Shown here: in pieces, positions 8,496-17,642 of the stretch
Layout of the letters: every line of letters begins with the position of its first letter
Numbering within the stretch: position 1 is the first letter of the stretch
From: Christiangramia bathymodioli
GTDB lineage: Bacteria; Bacteroidota; Bacteroidia; Flavobacteriales; Flavobacteriaceae
Length of the DNA: 64,000 nt
Direction of reading: 5' to 3'
Assembly: GCA_009735695.1 (NCBI GenBank)
Contig: SRSL01000002.1
Location: 363,229-427,228 of the forward strand
Program-made: the position numbers and the translations under genes
Notes under the pieces: generated by a model
Seen by the model: only the letters and a program-made list of their open reading frames with translations
What the model was told of the DNA's origin: nothing
Databases searched by the model: none

Positions 8496-10373
8496 CTACC
8501 TTACCAGAGAAAAGTGGCCTGTTCGGGTGGGATAGCCATAAATAACGATTTCATACCAGTAATCTCCGGCAGGTAATGACACGCCATTTACCTGTCCAGA
8601 CCATGAAAAGGCCGTTCCCGAATCGATTTTTAATAGTTTTCCGTATCTGTCGAAAACCTTGATCTGCGAAGATTGAAAATAATCAAGCCCCTTAATCCTA
8701 AATTCATCATTATATCCATCATTATTGGGTGTAATGAATTTAGGGATCACGATATGTGGAAATTCAAGCTGGTCTACCTGGCAGGTAGCAAGATCCCGAA
8801 TATAGGCTGTATAAACCCCACCATTGACCGATTCAAATATATTTGATCTTTGAAAATTCACCCCATCCAAAGAAAACTCAAATTCTCCTTCGAATTGAGG
8901 AATGATCTCAACGCTTTCGTCTTCTGATTTCACTTCCAGGATCCTGGCATCAGGAACATCCACTACTTCAATTGTCTTTACTGCAGAACACCCCACACTA
9001 TTGAAAATTTCTACATGGTATAATCCTGCTTCATCAACCTCAATGCTTTGAGATGTTTCTCCTGTATTCCAAGAATACACAAGATCTTCGATGCCGGCAT
9101 CCAGCAGAATGTTCGAGTTAGGACAGATCTGAAGTCTTTCATCCATGACTTCCGGAGCTTCTAGAATAGTTAATGTTACTTCGGTTCGTGGTCCTGGGGC
9201 ACAATTTAGATCTTCTAACCTGGCTTCGGCATAATAACTACCCTGTGCTTCGGGTTGAAAGCTAAAGGTATTTTCAGCTAAAAGATTCCCGCCGGTTGGT
9301 TGATCATACCAGTAAACCGCTTCTCCTAAGCCTGCGGAAACTCTTAGTTGTGGGATAGGCTCGTTGCTGCAAACTGAAACATCTCCTCCACTTTCCGGGG
9401 CCTCGGGGGTTTCAAATAGTTGCACCTGAAAATATTGCGAGGCTGAACTACAAACATTTGAAAGCAAATGTTCAGGATCTTCAGCTACTTTAACCCGAAA
9501 ATAGGTAGTCACGTCTATTTCATCTGCCTGGAAAACGGAAGAAGTCTCTCCGGCTATATCCTGCCAGTTTTCACCATCCTGGCTCTGCTGCCATTGAAAA
9601 AAATGATAGCTATAAACCGAAAAGTCAGGAACGGCTTCCAGCTCAATTTCAGCAGGTGAATTTTCTTTACAAACCTCGTAGTGAAGTTCTGACCCAACAT
9701 TGGATGAAATGGTAGTAAGATCACCGCAAGACCTGAAAATGATATCATCTATAGCCAGGTCATTTCCGCAACCACCGTCCCCGTTATTGAACATTTTTAG
9801 GATGACCGATCCCTGTCCCGGTTCTGATGAGAAAGTAAGCGCATACTGTTCCCATTTTGCAGTTGAGCTGGAATATATATCACCTGTATTTCCCGATTTT
9901 AATAAGTTCGTATCGGTTTCATCCCAGATTTCGAAACGCACATTTATTGGGATATCATTATTATCACAGGCGCCGGTATTACTTTTATGAACGTTCATTA
10001 GAAAGGCGGAAAATTCATAAGTAGAATTCTCACAAAGACCCGATATTTCAGTTCGGTAGAACCGGCCTGCAGAATAATCGGCATTGACGATCAGGGCTCG
10101 GCCGCTGGAAATAGTGGTTTCCGGTAAATATGAATACCAGCTTCCGAAGGTCAATCCAATCTCGTCAGAAATCGTGTATTCACCATCATACGGATCCCCC
10201 TCTGTAATGAAAGTATAACTGGTAACACCTGGTGCAAGCTCTTCTCCTGTTCCCGCGCCACTCCCAAAATCTTCATGAAAAATAGGATCCCCTTTACTGC
10301 CAGTACAAAAGCCAAGCTGTGCATTTACAGGCTCCCACAGTATCAATAAGACTATCAGAAAAAGCTTTTTCAT
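8496..10373 (-). CDS. secreted protein with gliding-motility/T9SS type B C-terminal domain
   Basis: 625-aa cell-surface protein. It has a signal peptide (about 1-18), then a jelly-roll/carbohydrate-binding-like N-terminal module (about 30-215, with NVRFEIWDETDTNLLKSG and NDLAIDDIIFRSCG). Several Ig/PKD-like segments follow (about 240-475). The C-terminal sorting domain of about 85 aa begins FITPNNDGYNDEFRI and ends HFSLVR, matching the type B domain exported and anchored by the type IX secretion system. No catalytic motif is seen, so an adhesin role is inferred. It is the last gene of an overlapping operon (4-bp ATGA overlap with the DUF6155 gene), which is unusual company for a T9SS substrate. 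Confidence 0.85.
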   Translation of the reverse strand: MKKLFLIVLLILWEPVNAQLGFCTGSKGDPIFHEDFGSGAGTGEELAPGVTSYTFITEGDPYDGEYTISDEIGLTFGSWYSYLPETTISSGRALIVNADYSAGRFYRTEISGLCENSTYEFSAFLMNVHKSNTGACDNNDIPINVRFEIWDETDTNLLKSGNTGDIYSSSTAKWEQYALTFSSEPGQGSVILKMFNNGDGGCGNDLAIDDIIFRSCGDLTTISSNVGSELHYEVCKENSPAEIELEAVPDFSVYSYHFFQWQQSQDGENWQDIAGETSSVFQADEIDVTTYFRVKVAEDPEHLLSNVCSSASQYFQVQLFETPEAPESGGDVSVCSNEPIPQLRVSAGLGEAVYWYDQPTGGNLLAENTFSFQPEAQGSYYAEARLEDLNCAPGPRTEVTLTILEAPEVMDERLQICPNSNILLDAGIEDLVYSWNTGETSQSIEVDEAGLYHVEIFNSVGCSAVKTIEVVDVPDARILEVKSEDESVEIIPQFEGEFEFSLDGVNFQRSNIFESVNGGVYTAYIRDLATCQVDQLEFPHIVIPKFITPNNDGYNDEFRIKGLDYFQSSQIKVFDRYGKLLKIDSGTAFSWSGQVNGVSLPAGDYWYEIVIYGYPTRTGHFSLVR

Positions 10374-10882
10374 AGAAAACGATCTAATACCCTCTGAAAT
10401 TGATAGGAATTTTGCCAGTTTTGAGCTTCAGCTTCCTGGCTTATTTGCTGAATTCTTTTTCCGAATTCTGAAGAAATACCTTTCTCGATCATAAAATCTG
10501 CAGCCTGTTCATAAGATTTAAACACGCTTTTCTGAAAGGCTTCTGTGATTTTCTCCTGGTCTTTTGAAAAAGCCTGGGCAACTTCGATATTATACAGCAT
10601 CACATCGGTTAAAGAATGTGGTTCCATTTCAAGTTTCACAAAATGCTTGATGAGCTTTTGGGCAACCGATCTTCGCTTCTTTGGCTTTCGAGAATTAACG
10701 GGAAAGTATTCCTTAGAAATTTTAAATTTTGCCTCCTTAACCAGTTTATCCTCATTAGGATTAAAAACAAAATTATAGTATACCCTAACCTCGTCGAAGC
10801 GTTCATAAAGGTCTAAAAGCTGTTCTTCCAGATCTTTCTTTTTAAGGGTTTTTATGTACTTCTTAAAGGCTCTTTTACTCAT
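10370..10882 (-). CDS. DUF6155-like conserved protein
   Basis: 170-aa, basic, probably cytosolic, all-helical protein starting MSKRAFKKYIKTLKKKDLEEQ, with the motif VYYNFVFNPNEDKLVKEAKF. I recognise this pattern from Bacteroidota proteins called DUF6155; its function is unknown. It overlaps both neighbours, by 8 bp with the upstream FUSC gene and 4 bp with the downstream T9SS gene. The three are therefore almost certainly one transcript. Confidence 0.7.
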   Translation of the reverse strand: MSKRAFKKYIKTLKKKDLEEQLLDLYERFDEVRVYYNFVFNPNEDKLVKEAKFKISKEYFPVNSRKPKKRRSVAQKLIKHFVKLEMEPHSLTDVMLYNIEVAQAFSKDQEKITEAFQKSVFKSYEQAADFMIEKGISSEFGKRIQQISQEAEAQNWQNSYQFQRVLDRFL

Positions 10883-13169
10883 TTAACTCATTTAGTCGTG
10901 CTACTTTACCCACCAGTTTTTCTGAAAGGTCATACAGCCATTCCAATTGGCCAATAATCAGGTGCGCTTCCTGAAGCCTGCCCCGGGTTTGCTTATCTAT
11001 TTGCAATTTCCCCGCCCTGATCTCGGAATCTCTTTCCTGCGCAAGTTTATCAAATTTTTGCCTAAGCATCTTTCCTGCCTCACCAACTTCCACTTTTTTT
11101 TCGGCTTTGTATTGCTTTCCTTCCAGCATATTGATGCTGATGCTCAGGTTTTCTGAAATCGCTTTGCTGTATTGTTCAAAGGCTTCAGAAGGTTTTGTAG
11201 TAGGATGGGTTCTTATATAGGTTCCCATAGATGCGAGTGCAGACAGGAAGGTTTGGTTTAGTTCAACGATTTCATAAATCAAACTCATACTTTTTTGTCT
11301 GGATTTAGGCTCCTGGGTCATGCGTTGAAAAGCGCCGCTCAAATTCCCGATTTCAAGAAAGGCCTTTTTTCGCTCCAGTTTATAACTAAGAGGTAATTTG
11401 TCCTTTTTATGGTAAAACCAATCTATTTCAGCAAGGTATTTCCGGTTCGCTTCTACCGATGCAGCTATGACCGGCCGAATGCCTTCAGCTTCCCATTTAG
11501 GCCAGAGAATAAAATTTCCAAGCGCTGCAAGGCCAGCGCCAATAATGGTATCTACTATCCTGAACTGGATGACCTGCAAAACGTCGGATTTCAGAATGGC
11601 ATAGATAAAGATGATACTGAGCGTTACAAAGATGGCAGCCGTGGTATAATTTCGCTGGATCAGGCTAAAGGCCATGGTTAAGGATAATAAACCCAAAACG
11701 GTGTAAACGAGCTGATTCTGTGTTATAAAAACTATGGAAATGGCAATGGCACCTCCAATTAGCGTTCCCACGATACGCTTTCGGGTTCGCTCTTTGGTAA
11801 GCCCATAATTGGGACGCATGATCACCACAATGGTTAATAAGATCCAATACGAATTCTGAACCGCAAAATATTCACCAATCAAATAACCAATCGTGACCAC
11901 GATGGCCAGCCTTAGGGAATGCCGGAAAATAGCAGAATCGAAATTGAAATTCAGGGCCAGGGTTTTCAAATCATAATCCTGGTGGGAAAGAAACTTTCTA
12001 ACCTCACGGGATTTATAGACCAGTTTTTGATTTTCCTCGAGATTTCCAAGTAACCGGTCTATATTGCTGATCTTTTGAGCCTGTTTTGCCTGGTAATCGA
12101 TCAGGTTTCTCAGTATCAGCAGCATTTCTCTTTTCTCCTGTATATCTACACTTGCTTTAATGTGACCAAAAGCTTCCCTCGTCTTCTTAAGCTTAAGTGG
12201 CAGTTGGTTCTCTCCTACTTCTGAATTTCTAAGAATGGAAATAGCCATTTTTTCCAGCTGTTCAGCCATAAGGTAATTAAACAACATCAGTGTCTTTAAT
12301 TCTTCTTTATTGGCTTTTAACGCATTTTTCATTTGCTGATGATCCATTGGATTGGCCATGGCCAGTTCCAGGATATCCACGAGGTCGATAAAGATCAACA
12401 AACGCTTCCTGGTATAACCTGAATTTCCCGAAGTGGTTCTAGAGCTAATGAGGATCTCCCTCAGGCTTTCGTGGTGTTCGTTCAGTTCTACCTGTTTGCT
12501 AAAAATGGCATTCTGAATTTCAGTAATATCGGGATTTTCTTCCGTCAGCAATCTGGCCCTGAGCCGAAGGTATTCAGCGGTAAGCTCCATGGTTTCTCCC
12601 AGTAATTGTTCCGTAGCTCGTTGCGGCCTAAAGAAATACCAGGCCAGGCTGATTAGGAGATACCATATTCCACCAATGGCAATAAGCAGTGATTTTTGCC
12701 AGATCTCGATCCCGGTAGACAGATTGGCGAAGCTTAAAACAACGGCCAGCAATCCTGAGAACGTAACAAGCGATGCCCGGAATCCATAAACAGAAAGAAA
12801 GGAAACCCCAAACATCATAAGAAACAACATGGGAATAGTTGCAAAATCGGTTTTTGAAGCATAACCGGCGATCAGAAACGAGATACTTCCCAAAAGAGCA
12901 GCTGAGAGGATTCCAAGAACCTTGTGTTTAAAACTCCCTGGAACATCACTGGGTGAGGATAGTAAACAACCCATTGCCAGGCTGATCCCTATTTCCAGGT
13001 TGCCCGAATAAGAAAATATTACGATAGGAACCACGATTGCAATACTAAGAACGATCGCCTTGGAAAAGTCGGTGCTCCTCAGGAATTTTATAAGGTCGTA
13101 CTGGTATTGCTGGAGGTGTTCTTTCAATCTGAAATCTGAATTAGGATTGCAATTCGGCAACTTTGGCAA
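10875..13169 (-). CDS. FUSC family (YccS-like) inner-membrane protein
   Basis: Large membrane protein of about 764 aa with two hydrophobic blocks of several helices each (about 38-185 and 400-530). Each block is followed by a long charged, helical cytoplasmic region, the duplicated architecture of the YccS/YhfK/fusaric-acid-resistance superfamily. The second block contains YWILLTIVVIMRPNYGLTKERTRKR, broken around residue 450, a typical FUSC loop. These proteins are thought to export aromatic acids, but the substrate here is unknown. The start is uncertain. The longest frame begins with TTG at 13169, immediately after a near-consensus GATATTTG, and a second TTG at 13127 is equally possible. 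First gene of the FUSC-DUF6155-T9SS operon. Confidence 0.82.
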   Translation of the reverse strand: MPKLPNCNPNSDFRLKEHLQQYQYDLIKFLRSTDFSKAIVLSIAIVVPIVIFSYSGNLEIGISLAMGCLLSSPSDVPGSFKHKVLGILSAALLGSISFLIAGYASKTDFATIPMLFLMMFGVSFLSVYGFRASLVTFSGLLAVVLSFANLSTGIEIWQKSLLIAIGGIWYLLISLAWYFFRPQRATEQLLGETMELTAEYLRLRARLLTEENPDITEIQNAIFSKQVELNEHHESLREILISSRTTSGNSGYTRKRLLIFIDLVDILELAMANPMDHQQMKNALKANKEELKTLMLFNYLMAEQLEKMAISILRNSEVGENQLPLKLKKTREAFGHIKASVDIQEKREMLLILRNLIDYQAKQAQKISNIDRLLGNLEENQKLVYKSREVRKFLSHQDYDLKTLALNFNFDSAIFRHSLRLAIVVTIGYLIGEYFAVQNSYWILLTIVVIMRPNYGLTKERTRKRIVGTLIGGAIAISIVFITQNQLVYTVLGLLSLTMAFSLIQRNYTTAAIFVTLSIIFIYAILKSDVLQVIQFRIVDTIIGAGLAALGNFILWPKWEAEGIRPVIAASVEANRKYLAEIDWFYHKKDKLPLSYKLERKKAFLEIGNLSGAFQRMTQEPKSRQKSMSLIYEIVELNQTFLSALASMGTYIRTHPTTKPSEAFEQYSKAISENLSISINMLEGKQYKAEKKVEVGEAGKMLRQKFDKLAQERDSEIRAGKLQIDKQTRGRLQEAHLIIGQLEWLYDLSEKLVGKVARLNELNE

Positions 13170-13250
13170 ATATCAGGATTTAAGGAGAATTTGGCATAAG
13201 TTATTTGTTGAAAGCTGTATTTCAGAGTAATTTGAAATCAAAAACTTAGC

Positions 13251-14246
13251 ATGGACAAGCAGATCATTTTAAAGAAAAGACCCACCGGAAAACCTTCTGA
13301 AAGCGATTTCGAATTTCAGGAAATCGAAAACCATGATCCAAAAGCCGGAGAGGTACTCATCGAAAGCAAATATATTTCAGTAGATCCCTATTTAAGAGGA
13401 AGAATGCGTGATGAAGAATCGTATATTGAACCCTTTCAGGTGGGAAAACCCATAGAATCCATGATCGTGGCAGAAGTACTGAAATCTCATAATCCTACCC
13501 TGGAAAAAGGCGATCACGTTATCGGGATGCTGGACTGGAAAACCAGGCAAATACATTCAGGAGAGAATTTGAGAAAAATTGATGCATCGGTTGCTCCGCC
13601 TTCAGCCTATCTTGGGATTTTAGGACTTACAGGGTTAACGGCTTACCTTGCACTGGATAAGATTGGCAACCTGAAGAAAGGTGAAACACTTCTGGTCTCA
13701 GGGGCCGCCGGCGCGGTAGGCAGCGTGGTAGGACAAATTGGAAAAATAAAGGGCTGTAAGGTCGTGGGAATTGCCGGTAGCGATGAGAAGATCGAGCATA
13801 TCCAGGATAAGTTCGGTTTTGACTCTGGTATTAATTATAAAACTACTGAAAATATGAAAAAGGCCATCAAAGAGGCCTGCCCCGATGGTGTGGATGTCTA
13901 TTTCGACAATGTAGGTGGTGAGATTCTGGATGCTACTCTACAGAATATCAATAAGGCAGCGAGGATCATCAATTGCGGCGCCATTTCGATCTATAATAAA
14001 ACCGAAACCCCTACAGGTCCACGTCCCGAAGGGATACTAATCAAAAAATCGGCTTTGATGCAGGGCTTCCTGGTTCGTGACCATATGGGTGAATTTGAAA
14101 AAGCCATCAAGCAATTAGCCACCTGGCTTCAGGAAGGAAAATTAAAATACGACGAAACCATAGTAGATGGCTTTGAAAATACCCCGAAAGCATTTATTCA
14201 GTTATTTGAAGGAAAAAACACCGGAAAAATGCTGGTAAAAGTTTAA
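13251..14246 (+). CDS. NADP-dependent medium-chain oxidoreductase (CurA/leukotriene B4 12-hydroxydehydrogenase-like)
   Basis: 331-aa zinc-independent MDR-family reductase. The N-terminal GroES-like half contains YISVDPYLRGRM. The Rossmann half contains LLVSGAAGAVGSVVGQIGK (about 150-168), the AxxGxxG dinucleotide loop, and DVYFDNVGGEILD typical of the prostaglandin/leukotriene reductase branch. There are no structural-zinc cysteines. It probably reduces alpha,beta-unsaturated carbonyls with NADPH; the physiological substrate is unknown. It is monocistronic, with a bidirectional terminator 27 bp after the stop. Confidence 0.88.
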   Translation: MDKQIILKKRPTGKPSESDFEFQEIENHDPKAGEVLIESKYISVDPYLRGRMRDEESYIEPFQVGKPIESMIVAEVLKSHNPTLEKGDHVIGMLDWKTRQIHSGENLRKIDASVAPPSAYLGILGLTGLTAYLALDKIGNLKKGETLLVSGAAGAVGSVVGQIGKIKGCKVVGIAGSDEKIEHIQDKFGFDSGINYKTTENMKKAIKEACPDGVDVYFDNVGGEILDATLQNINKAARIINCGAISIYNKTETPTGPRPEGILIKKSALMQGFLVRDHMGEFEKAIKQLATWLQEGKLKYDETIVDGFENTPKAFIQLFEGKNTGKMLVKV

Positions 14247-14272
14247 AATCTCTTTGAAATAGAATAAATAAA

Positions 14273-14296
14273 AAAGGTCCGGGAAACCGGACCTTT
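14273..14296. terminator. bidirectional terminator
   Basis: Stem AAAGGTCCGG / CCGGACCTTT with a GAAA tetraloop, T-rich on both strands. It lies between the convergent MDR reductase and short-chain dehydrogenase genes. Confidence 0.8.
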
Positions 14297-14315
14297 ACTT
14301 TTAATAAAATTGATG

Positions 14316-15065
14316 CTATTGTGCCTGTTCCGTAGGCATGATATAAACATCATTGATGTTCGCGCGCTTAGGCTGATTTAAAGCATAAAAGATCGCTTCA
14401 GCAATATCTTCGGCCTCCAGGGGCGTCATTTCCTGGAAGTTAGAGAGCAGATCGTCCTTGATCTCATCATCAGTAATAGTATCAGTCAATTCCGTATCCA
14501 CAAAACCAGGTTCTATAGAAGTGACATTAATATTGAAATTAGGAGCAAGTTCCTGTCGCAATCCTTCTGAAAACATTTTAACCGCTGCCTTGGTAGCGCA
14601 GTAAACTGCACCACCGGGATAGATCTTACGCCCTGCACTGGAGGAAATATTGATGATATTTCCGCTTTTTTGATCCATCATGGTTGGTAAAACTGCCGCT
14701 ACTCCGTTGAGAACTCCTTTTAGATTTACGTCTACCATTTTATCCCATTCCTCGGTATGCAGATTTTTCACATAAGACAATGGCATGAGTCCGGCATTAT
14801 TGACCAGCCCATCAATTCGATCAAATTCCTTCTTGGTTTGCTCAACAAGTTTGCTAAAGTCGTCTTTGTTGGTGACATCACCCGGAATGATAAGTGCCTT
14901 CCCGGCCTTTAATTCATCAATTTTGGATTTCAGTTTTTCCAGGCGTTCTTTTCTCCTGGCGGTAAGCACTACATTTGCACCTTCCTGTGCCAGTTTTAGC
15001 GCCGTAGCCTCTCCTATTCCGCTTGAAGCCCCGGTAATGATCACTGTTTTTCCTTTAATACTCAT
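14316..15065 (-). CDS. short-chain dehydrogenase/reductase
   Basis: 249-aa classical SDR. It has the N-terminal cofactor motif TGASSGIGEA (11-20) and the NNAG motif in LVNNAGLMP. The catalytic serine sits in IINISSSAG, and the Y-x-x-x-K pair in VYCATKAAVK. The basic ARRKER after beta-2 suggests NADP preference. Substrate is unknown; YdfG/serine-dehydrogenase-like family members are the nearest in pattern. It is followed convergently by the MDR reductase and lies beside a second SDR, but the two share only modest similarity and are separated by a terminator. Confidence 0.88.
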   Translation of the reverse strand: MSIKGKTVIITGASSGIGEATALKLAQEGANVVLTARRKERLEKLKSKIDELKAGKALIIPGDVTNKDDFSKLVEQTKKEFDRIDGLVNNAGLMPLSYVKNLHTEEWDKMVDVNLKGVLNGVAAVLPTMMDQKSGNIINISSSAGRKIYPGGAVYCATKAAVKMFSEGLRQELAPNFNINVTSIEPGFVDTELTDTITDDEIKDDLLSNFQEMTPLEAEDIAEAIFYALNQPKRANINDVYIMPTEQAQ

Positions 15066-15198
15066 TGCAATTTATTTTTTGATTTTCTCTAAAATAATTT
15101 CTGGATAATTGAAATCCGAGTGATAGCCTGGTTTTGACTTGGATTTAACCATAAAATGGCCCTGCTGTTAATTTTTTAATAGGTGTTTATAAAAAGAA

Positions 15199-15230
15199 AA
15201 CCGGATCTTTATGATCCGGTTCCATATAAA
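15199..15230 (-). terminator. terminator of the second SDR gene
   Basis: Stem AACCGGATC / GATCCGGTT (15199-15207 and 15213-15221). On the minus strand it runs into TTTTCTTTTT, 22 bp after the stop of the 15243-15953 gene. Confidence 0.75.
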
Positions 15231-15242
15231 AATTAAAATCTG

Positions 15243-15953
15243 TTATTTCTTTGGTGGTTGAGAGGGCCGAACCTCAATTTTACTAGGAAGCGTTCTTGGG
15301 TTCATTCTTAAAAGATCGCCAACAAGTTCCCCTATGTCTTCGATCTGTATCTTCCAGGCGTCCTTATCAGAAGGTTCATTCCCGTTGAAATGTGTTGCAA
15401 CGGAACCTGGCATAATAGTACTCACCTTTACTCCTTTATCCCTTAGATCAAGCATAACAGCCTGGGTGAAGCCCGTCAAACCGAATTTACTGGCATTATA
15501 GGCTGCTCCTCCTGCAAAGAAATTGGTTCCAGCAAGGCTGGAAATGGTAATGATATAGCCCTTTGATTTTTTAAGGGCATCTACCGACGCTTTTATACTA
15601 TAAAATACGCCAGTAAGATTCGTGTCGATGGTTTCCTTCCATTGTTCTTCCGTAAGATCTTCAACCGAGCCAAAATGGCCAATTCCGGCATTTGCTATTA
15701 GAACATCTAACTCTCCCCATTTATCAAGGACTTTTTTTACAGCATTTTTCTGACTTTCAAGGCTTCGAACATCGGCTTCTACACCCAAAGTTTCCCCTTT
15801 ATGAGATAATTTTTTGGCTGCTTCTTCAGCAGAGGATAAAGACCGGCTGGTAATGGCAACCTTATAGCCCATCCCCAAAAGGCTTTCGGCTACTCCATAT
15901 CCTATTCCTTTACTTCCGCCCGTGACAAGGGCCGTTTTATTTTGTGCGCTCAT
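15243..15953 (-). CDS. short-chain dehydrogenase/reductase (3-oxoacyl-ACP reductase-like)
   Basis: 236-aa classical SDR with TGGSKGIGYGVA (cofactor loop, about 11-22), IANAGIGHFG, the catalytic serine in ITISSLAG and Y-N-A-S-K in GGAAYNASKFGL. The pattern is that of generic FabG-like or YkvO-like reductases. It lacks neighbouring fatty-acid synthesis genes, so a role as the essential FabG is not supported. Monocistronic, with its own terminator; 177 bp separate it from the next SDR. Confidence 0.85.
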   Translation of the reverse strand: MSAQNKTALVTGGSKGIGYGVAESLLGMGYKVAITSRSLSSAEEAAKKLSHKGETLGVEADVRSLESQKNAVKKVLDKWGELDVLIANAGIGHFGSVEDLTEEQWKETIDTNLTGVFYSIKASVDALKKSKGYIITISSLAGTNFFAGGAAYNASKFGLTGFTQAVMLDLRDKGVKVSTIMPGSVATHFNGNEPSDKDAWKIQIEDIGELVGDLLRMNPRTLPSKIEVRPSQPPKK

Positions 15954-16089
15954 AAATTATTTTTTTTGACGTTTAAAACTACTAAAGCAGGCTATACCGC
16001 TGAAATTTAAAGCTCTAAGATTGTGTTAATTTTAAAGGTTAAAGCCGTGATAAATCCATTAAAAATCTTTTATAAAATTTCAAAAAAAC

Positions 16090-16097
16090 TAACTTTG
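16090..16097 (+). promoter_or_regulatory. -7 box TAACTTTG for the 129-aa protein gene
   Basis: Exact TAnnTTTG match about 70 bp before the TTG start at 16169; no clear -33 box. Confidence 0.4.
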
Positions 16098-16168
16098 CAT
16101 CGGAAAAATTCGGCTGATTGGGAATTCAATTCCGAAGATCACTAATACCTAATCTAACATAGAGAGAC

Positions 16169-16558
16169 TTGGAAAATATCAAAGCACAAAAACTACTTAA
16201 TAAAATTCAGCGCGACCTTATGCGCAATGGAATCATCATCAATACGCTGGTAGAAGATCTTAAGGAACTTAGAAAAATGGTGGTTGAAGAGAACATTCCC
16301 CTATTGGCTAAAGTTACCAGGCTCACCTATGAACATATCGAGGAGAATGAAGATTTCCTGATCGCAATTCCTGATGATGAACCTCTGGAAGATGAATTGG
16401 AGGAAGGCGAAGCCGAATCTGGATCAGAAGAAATCACCGGGCAGGAAAGCCTGGAATATATGCTTTCGCTGATGGCCGATCATTCCAACAAACTCAATGA
16501 GATGGAACTTCGCGAATACGTGAAGGCCCTGAAAGATGCTGCTGGAGAGAGCTACTAA
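16169..16558 (+). CDS. conserved flavobacterial hypothetical, acidic helical
   Basis: 129-aa soluble protein, N-terminally helical (NIKAQKLLNKIQRDL), with a very acidic central linker (about 69-92) and a C-terminal helix. It has no signal peptide or membrane segment, and I recognise no named domain. The frame starts with TTG at 16169, because the first ATG (16219) would cut into the well-formed N-terminal helix. It is followed 75 bp later by a membrane protein gene on the same strand. Confidence 0.65.
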   Translation: MENIKAQKLLNKIQRDLMRNGIIINTLVEDLKELRKMVVEENIPLLAKVTRLTYEHIEENEDFLIAIPDDEPLEDELEEGEAESGSEEITGQESLEYMLSLMADHSNKLNEMELREYVKALKDAAGESY

Positions 16559-16633
16559 AATTTCTTCCTTTTGGTTTAAGTAATCTAATGCCGGGAGGAT
16601 TCCTTGAATTTCTATAATTAAGAAAACAAGTTA

Positions 16634-17251
16634 ATGAAAGATAAAGCGAAATCTAAAAAGAAGTCGCGAATTCGCTTGTTACATCAATATTACAATTACA
16701 CAGGCTTTTATTCCTTTGTATGGAACAGTCTCAAAAAAGCCGTACTTCCCATTGTATTATTTGTAGGAGCGTTATGGGCCGTAGATCATTATCTTCTGGA
16801 TATTGAAGATATGCTGGTGACCATTACCGAAACTTATGCGCCCTTTGAAGTCTTATCGATCTTTTTTCTTTCTGAATCTCTACTGGGCCTGGTCCCTCCA
16901 GAACTATTTATTGCCTGGGCGGGGAAATCTGTTAGCCCGTTTCTCTATTTGAGCCTTTTAGCCACGGCTTCCTATCTGGGTGGTGTGGTATCTTACTTCA
17001 TAGGTGTAGGGATCACCAAGATCCCAGCCGTGCATAGCGCTATGGAACTTAAAATGGCCAAACATATCAAAAACACCCGTAAATGGGGAGGTTTTTTGAT
17101 CATCGTTGGAGCCCTGCTTCCCATTCCTTTCGCAATGACGAGTATTGCTGCGGGCATTATTAAATTCCCGTTTTCGAGCTACCTTATTTTTGGCCTACTG
17201 CGTTATGCTCGATTCTATCTTTATTCGCTGGTAATTTTTGAAATGGTTTAA
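16634..17251 (+). CDS. VTT/DedA-YqaA-like membrane protein
   Basis: 205-aa membrane protein with a basic N-terminus and four to five hydrophobic helices (about 35-52, 68-88, 98-122, 145-168, 175-200). The combination FFLSESLLGLVPPELFIAWAG, broken into helix and loop, and GALLPIPFAMTSIAAG recalls the re-entrant loops of VTT/DedA and YqaA proteins, putative lipid scramblases or transporters. The similarity is by pattern only. Probably co-transcribed with the preceding 129-aa gene. Confidence 0.55.
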   Translation: MKDKAKSKKKSRIRLLHQYYNYTGFYSFVWNSLKKAVLPIVLFVGALWAVDHYLLDIEDMLVTITETYAPFEVLSIFFLSESLLGLVPPELFIAWAGKSVSPFLYLSLLATASYLGGVVSYFIGVGITKIPAVHSAMELKMAKHIKNTRKWGGFLIIVGALLPIPFAMTSIAAGIIKFPFSSYLIFGLLRYARFYLYSLVIFEMV

Positions 17252-17411
17252 GACTTTGTTTTAAACTTTTCATAAGGTTGAAGGTTATTGGATACTTATC
17301 CTATATCTTCGATTGAAATGATTGTTTTATGATTGTTTTATTTGAAGAAGCAACTCGTTAGACTGGGTTTCTCAAAAAGTGTAAAAATTTTCAACCAATA
17401 AATTACCAGAT

Positions 17412-17570
17412 ATGTCTTTATTAACCATTGTTCTAAATATTTTATTGCCTCCACTAGCAGTGTTTCTTAAACATGGCCTCGGAGTCACTTTTTTGATTAG
17501 CTTACTGCTTACAGCCCTTGGGTGGCTGCCAGGAGTGATCCACGCTTTCCTTGTGAATGGATCGAGATAA
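17412..17570 (+). CDS. Pmp3/YqaE family small membrane protein (UPF0057)
   Basis: A 52-codon gene that is easily missed. The product begins MSLLTIVLNILLPPLAVFL, continues KHGLGVTFLISLLLTALGW and ends LPGVIHAFLVNGSR. Two hydrophobic helices are joined by a short polar turn, with the LPPLAVFL motif and the LGWLPGVIHAF ending that define the Pmp3 / UPF0057 family. Homologues affect membrane potential and salt or cold tolerance. It is followed 20 bp later by a bidirectional terminator. The ORF on the opposite strand over the same bases has no family features. Confidence 0.88.
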   Translation: MSLLTIVLNILLPPLAVFLKHGLGVTFLISLLLTALGWLPGVIHAFLVNGSR

Positions 17571-17590
17571 ACTAAAATTGAGGTAAACAA

Positions 17591-17615
17591 AAAGGCCGGT
17601 AACATACCGGCCTTT
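17591..17615. terminator. bidirectional terminator between Pmp3 gene and galE
   Basis: Stem AAAGGCCGGT / ACCGGCCTTT with a 5-base loop and T-runs on both strands, between convergent genes. Confidence 0.85.
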
Positions 17616-17642
17616 TTATTATATTAACAGCATGCTATTCTC

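Noticed and set aside
13165-13180. GATATTTG as the FUSC -7 promoter box
   Set aside because: One base off TAnnTTTG and adjacent to the putative TTG start; not strong enough to define promoter or start.
14316-15953. The two neighbouring short-chain dehydrogenases as a recent tandem duplication
   Set aside because: They share only generic SDR motifs; sequences and lengths (249 and 236 aa) differ widely, and a terminator separates them.
17372-17605. Minus-strand 77-codon ORF at the Pmp3 locus
   Set aside because: It covers the Pmp3 gene and the bidirectional terminator hairpin, which a coding sequence would not be expected to contain.
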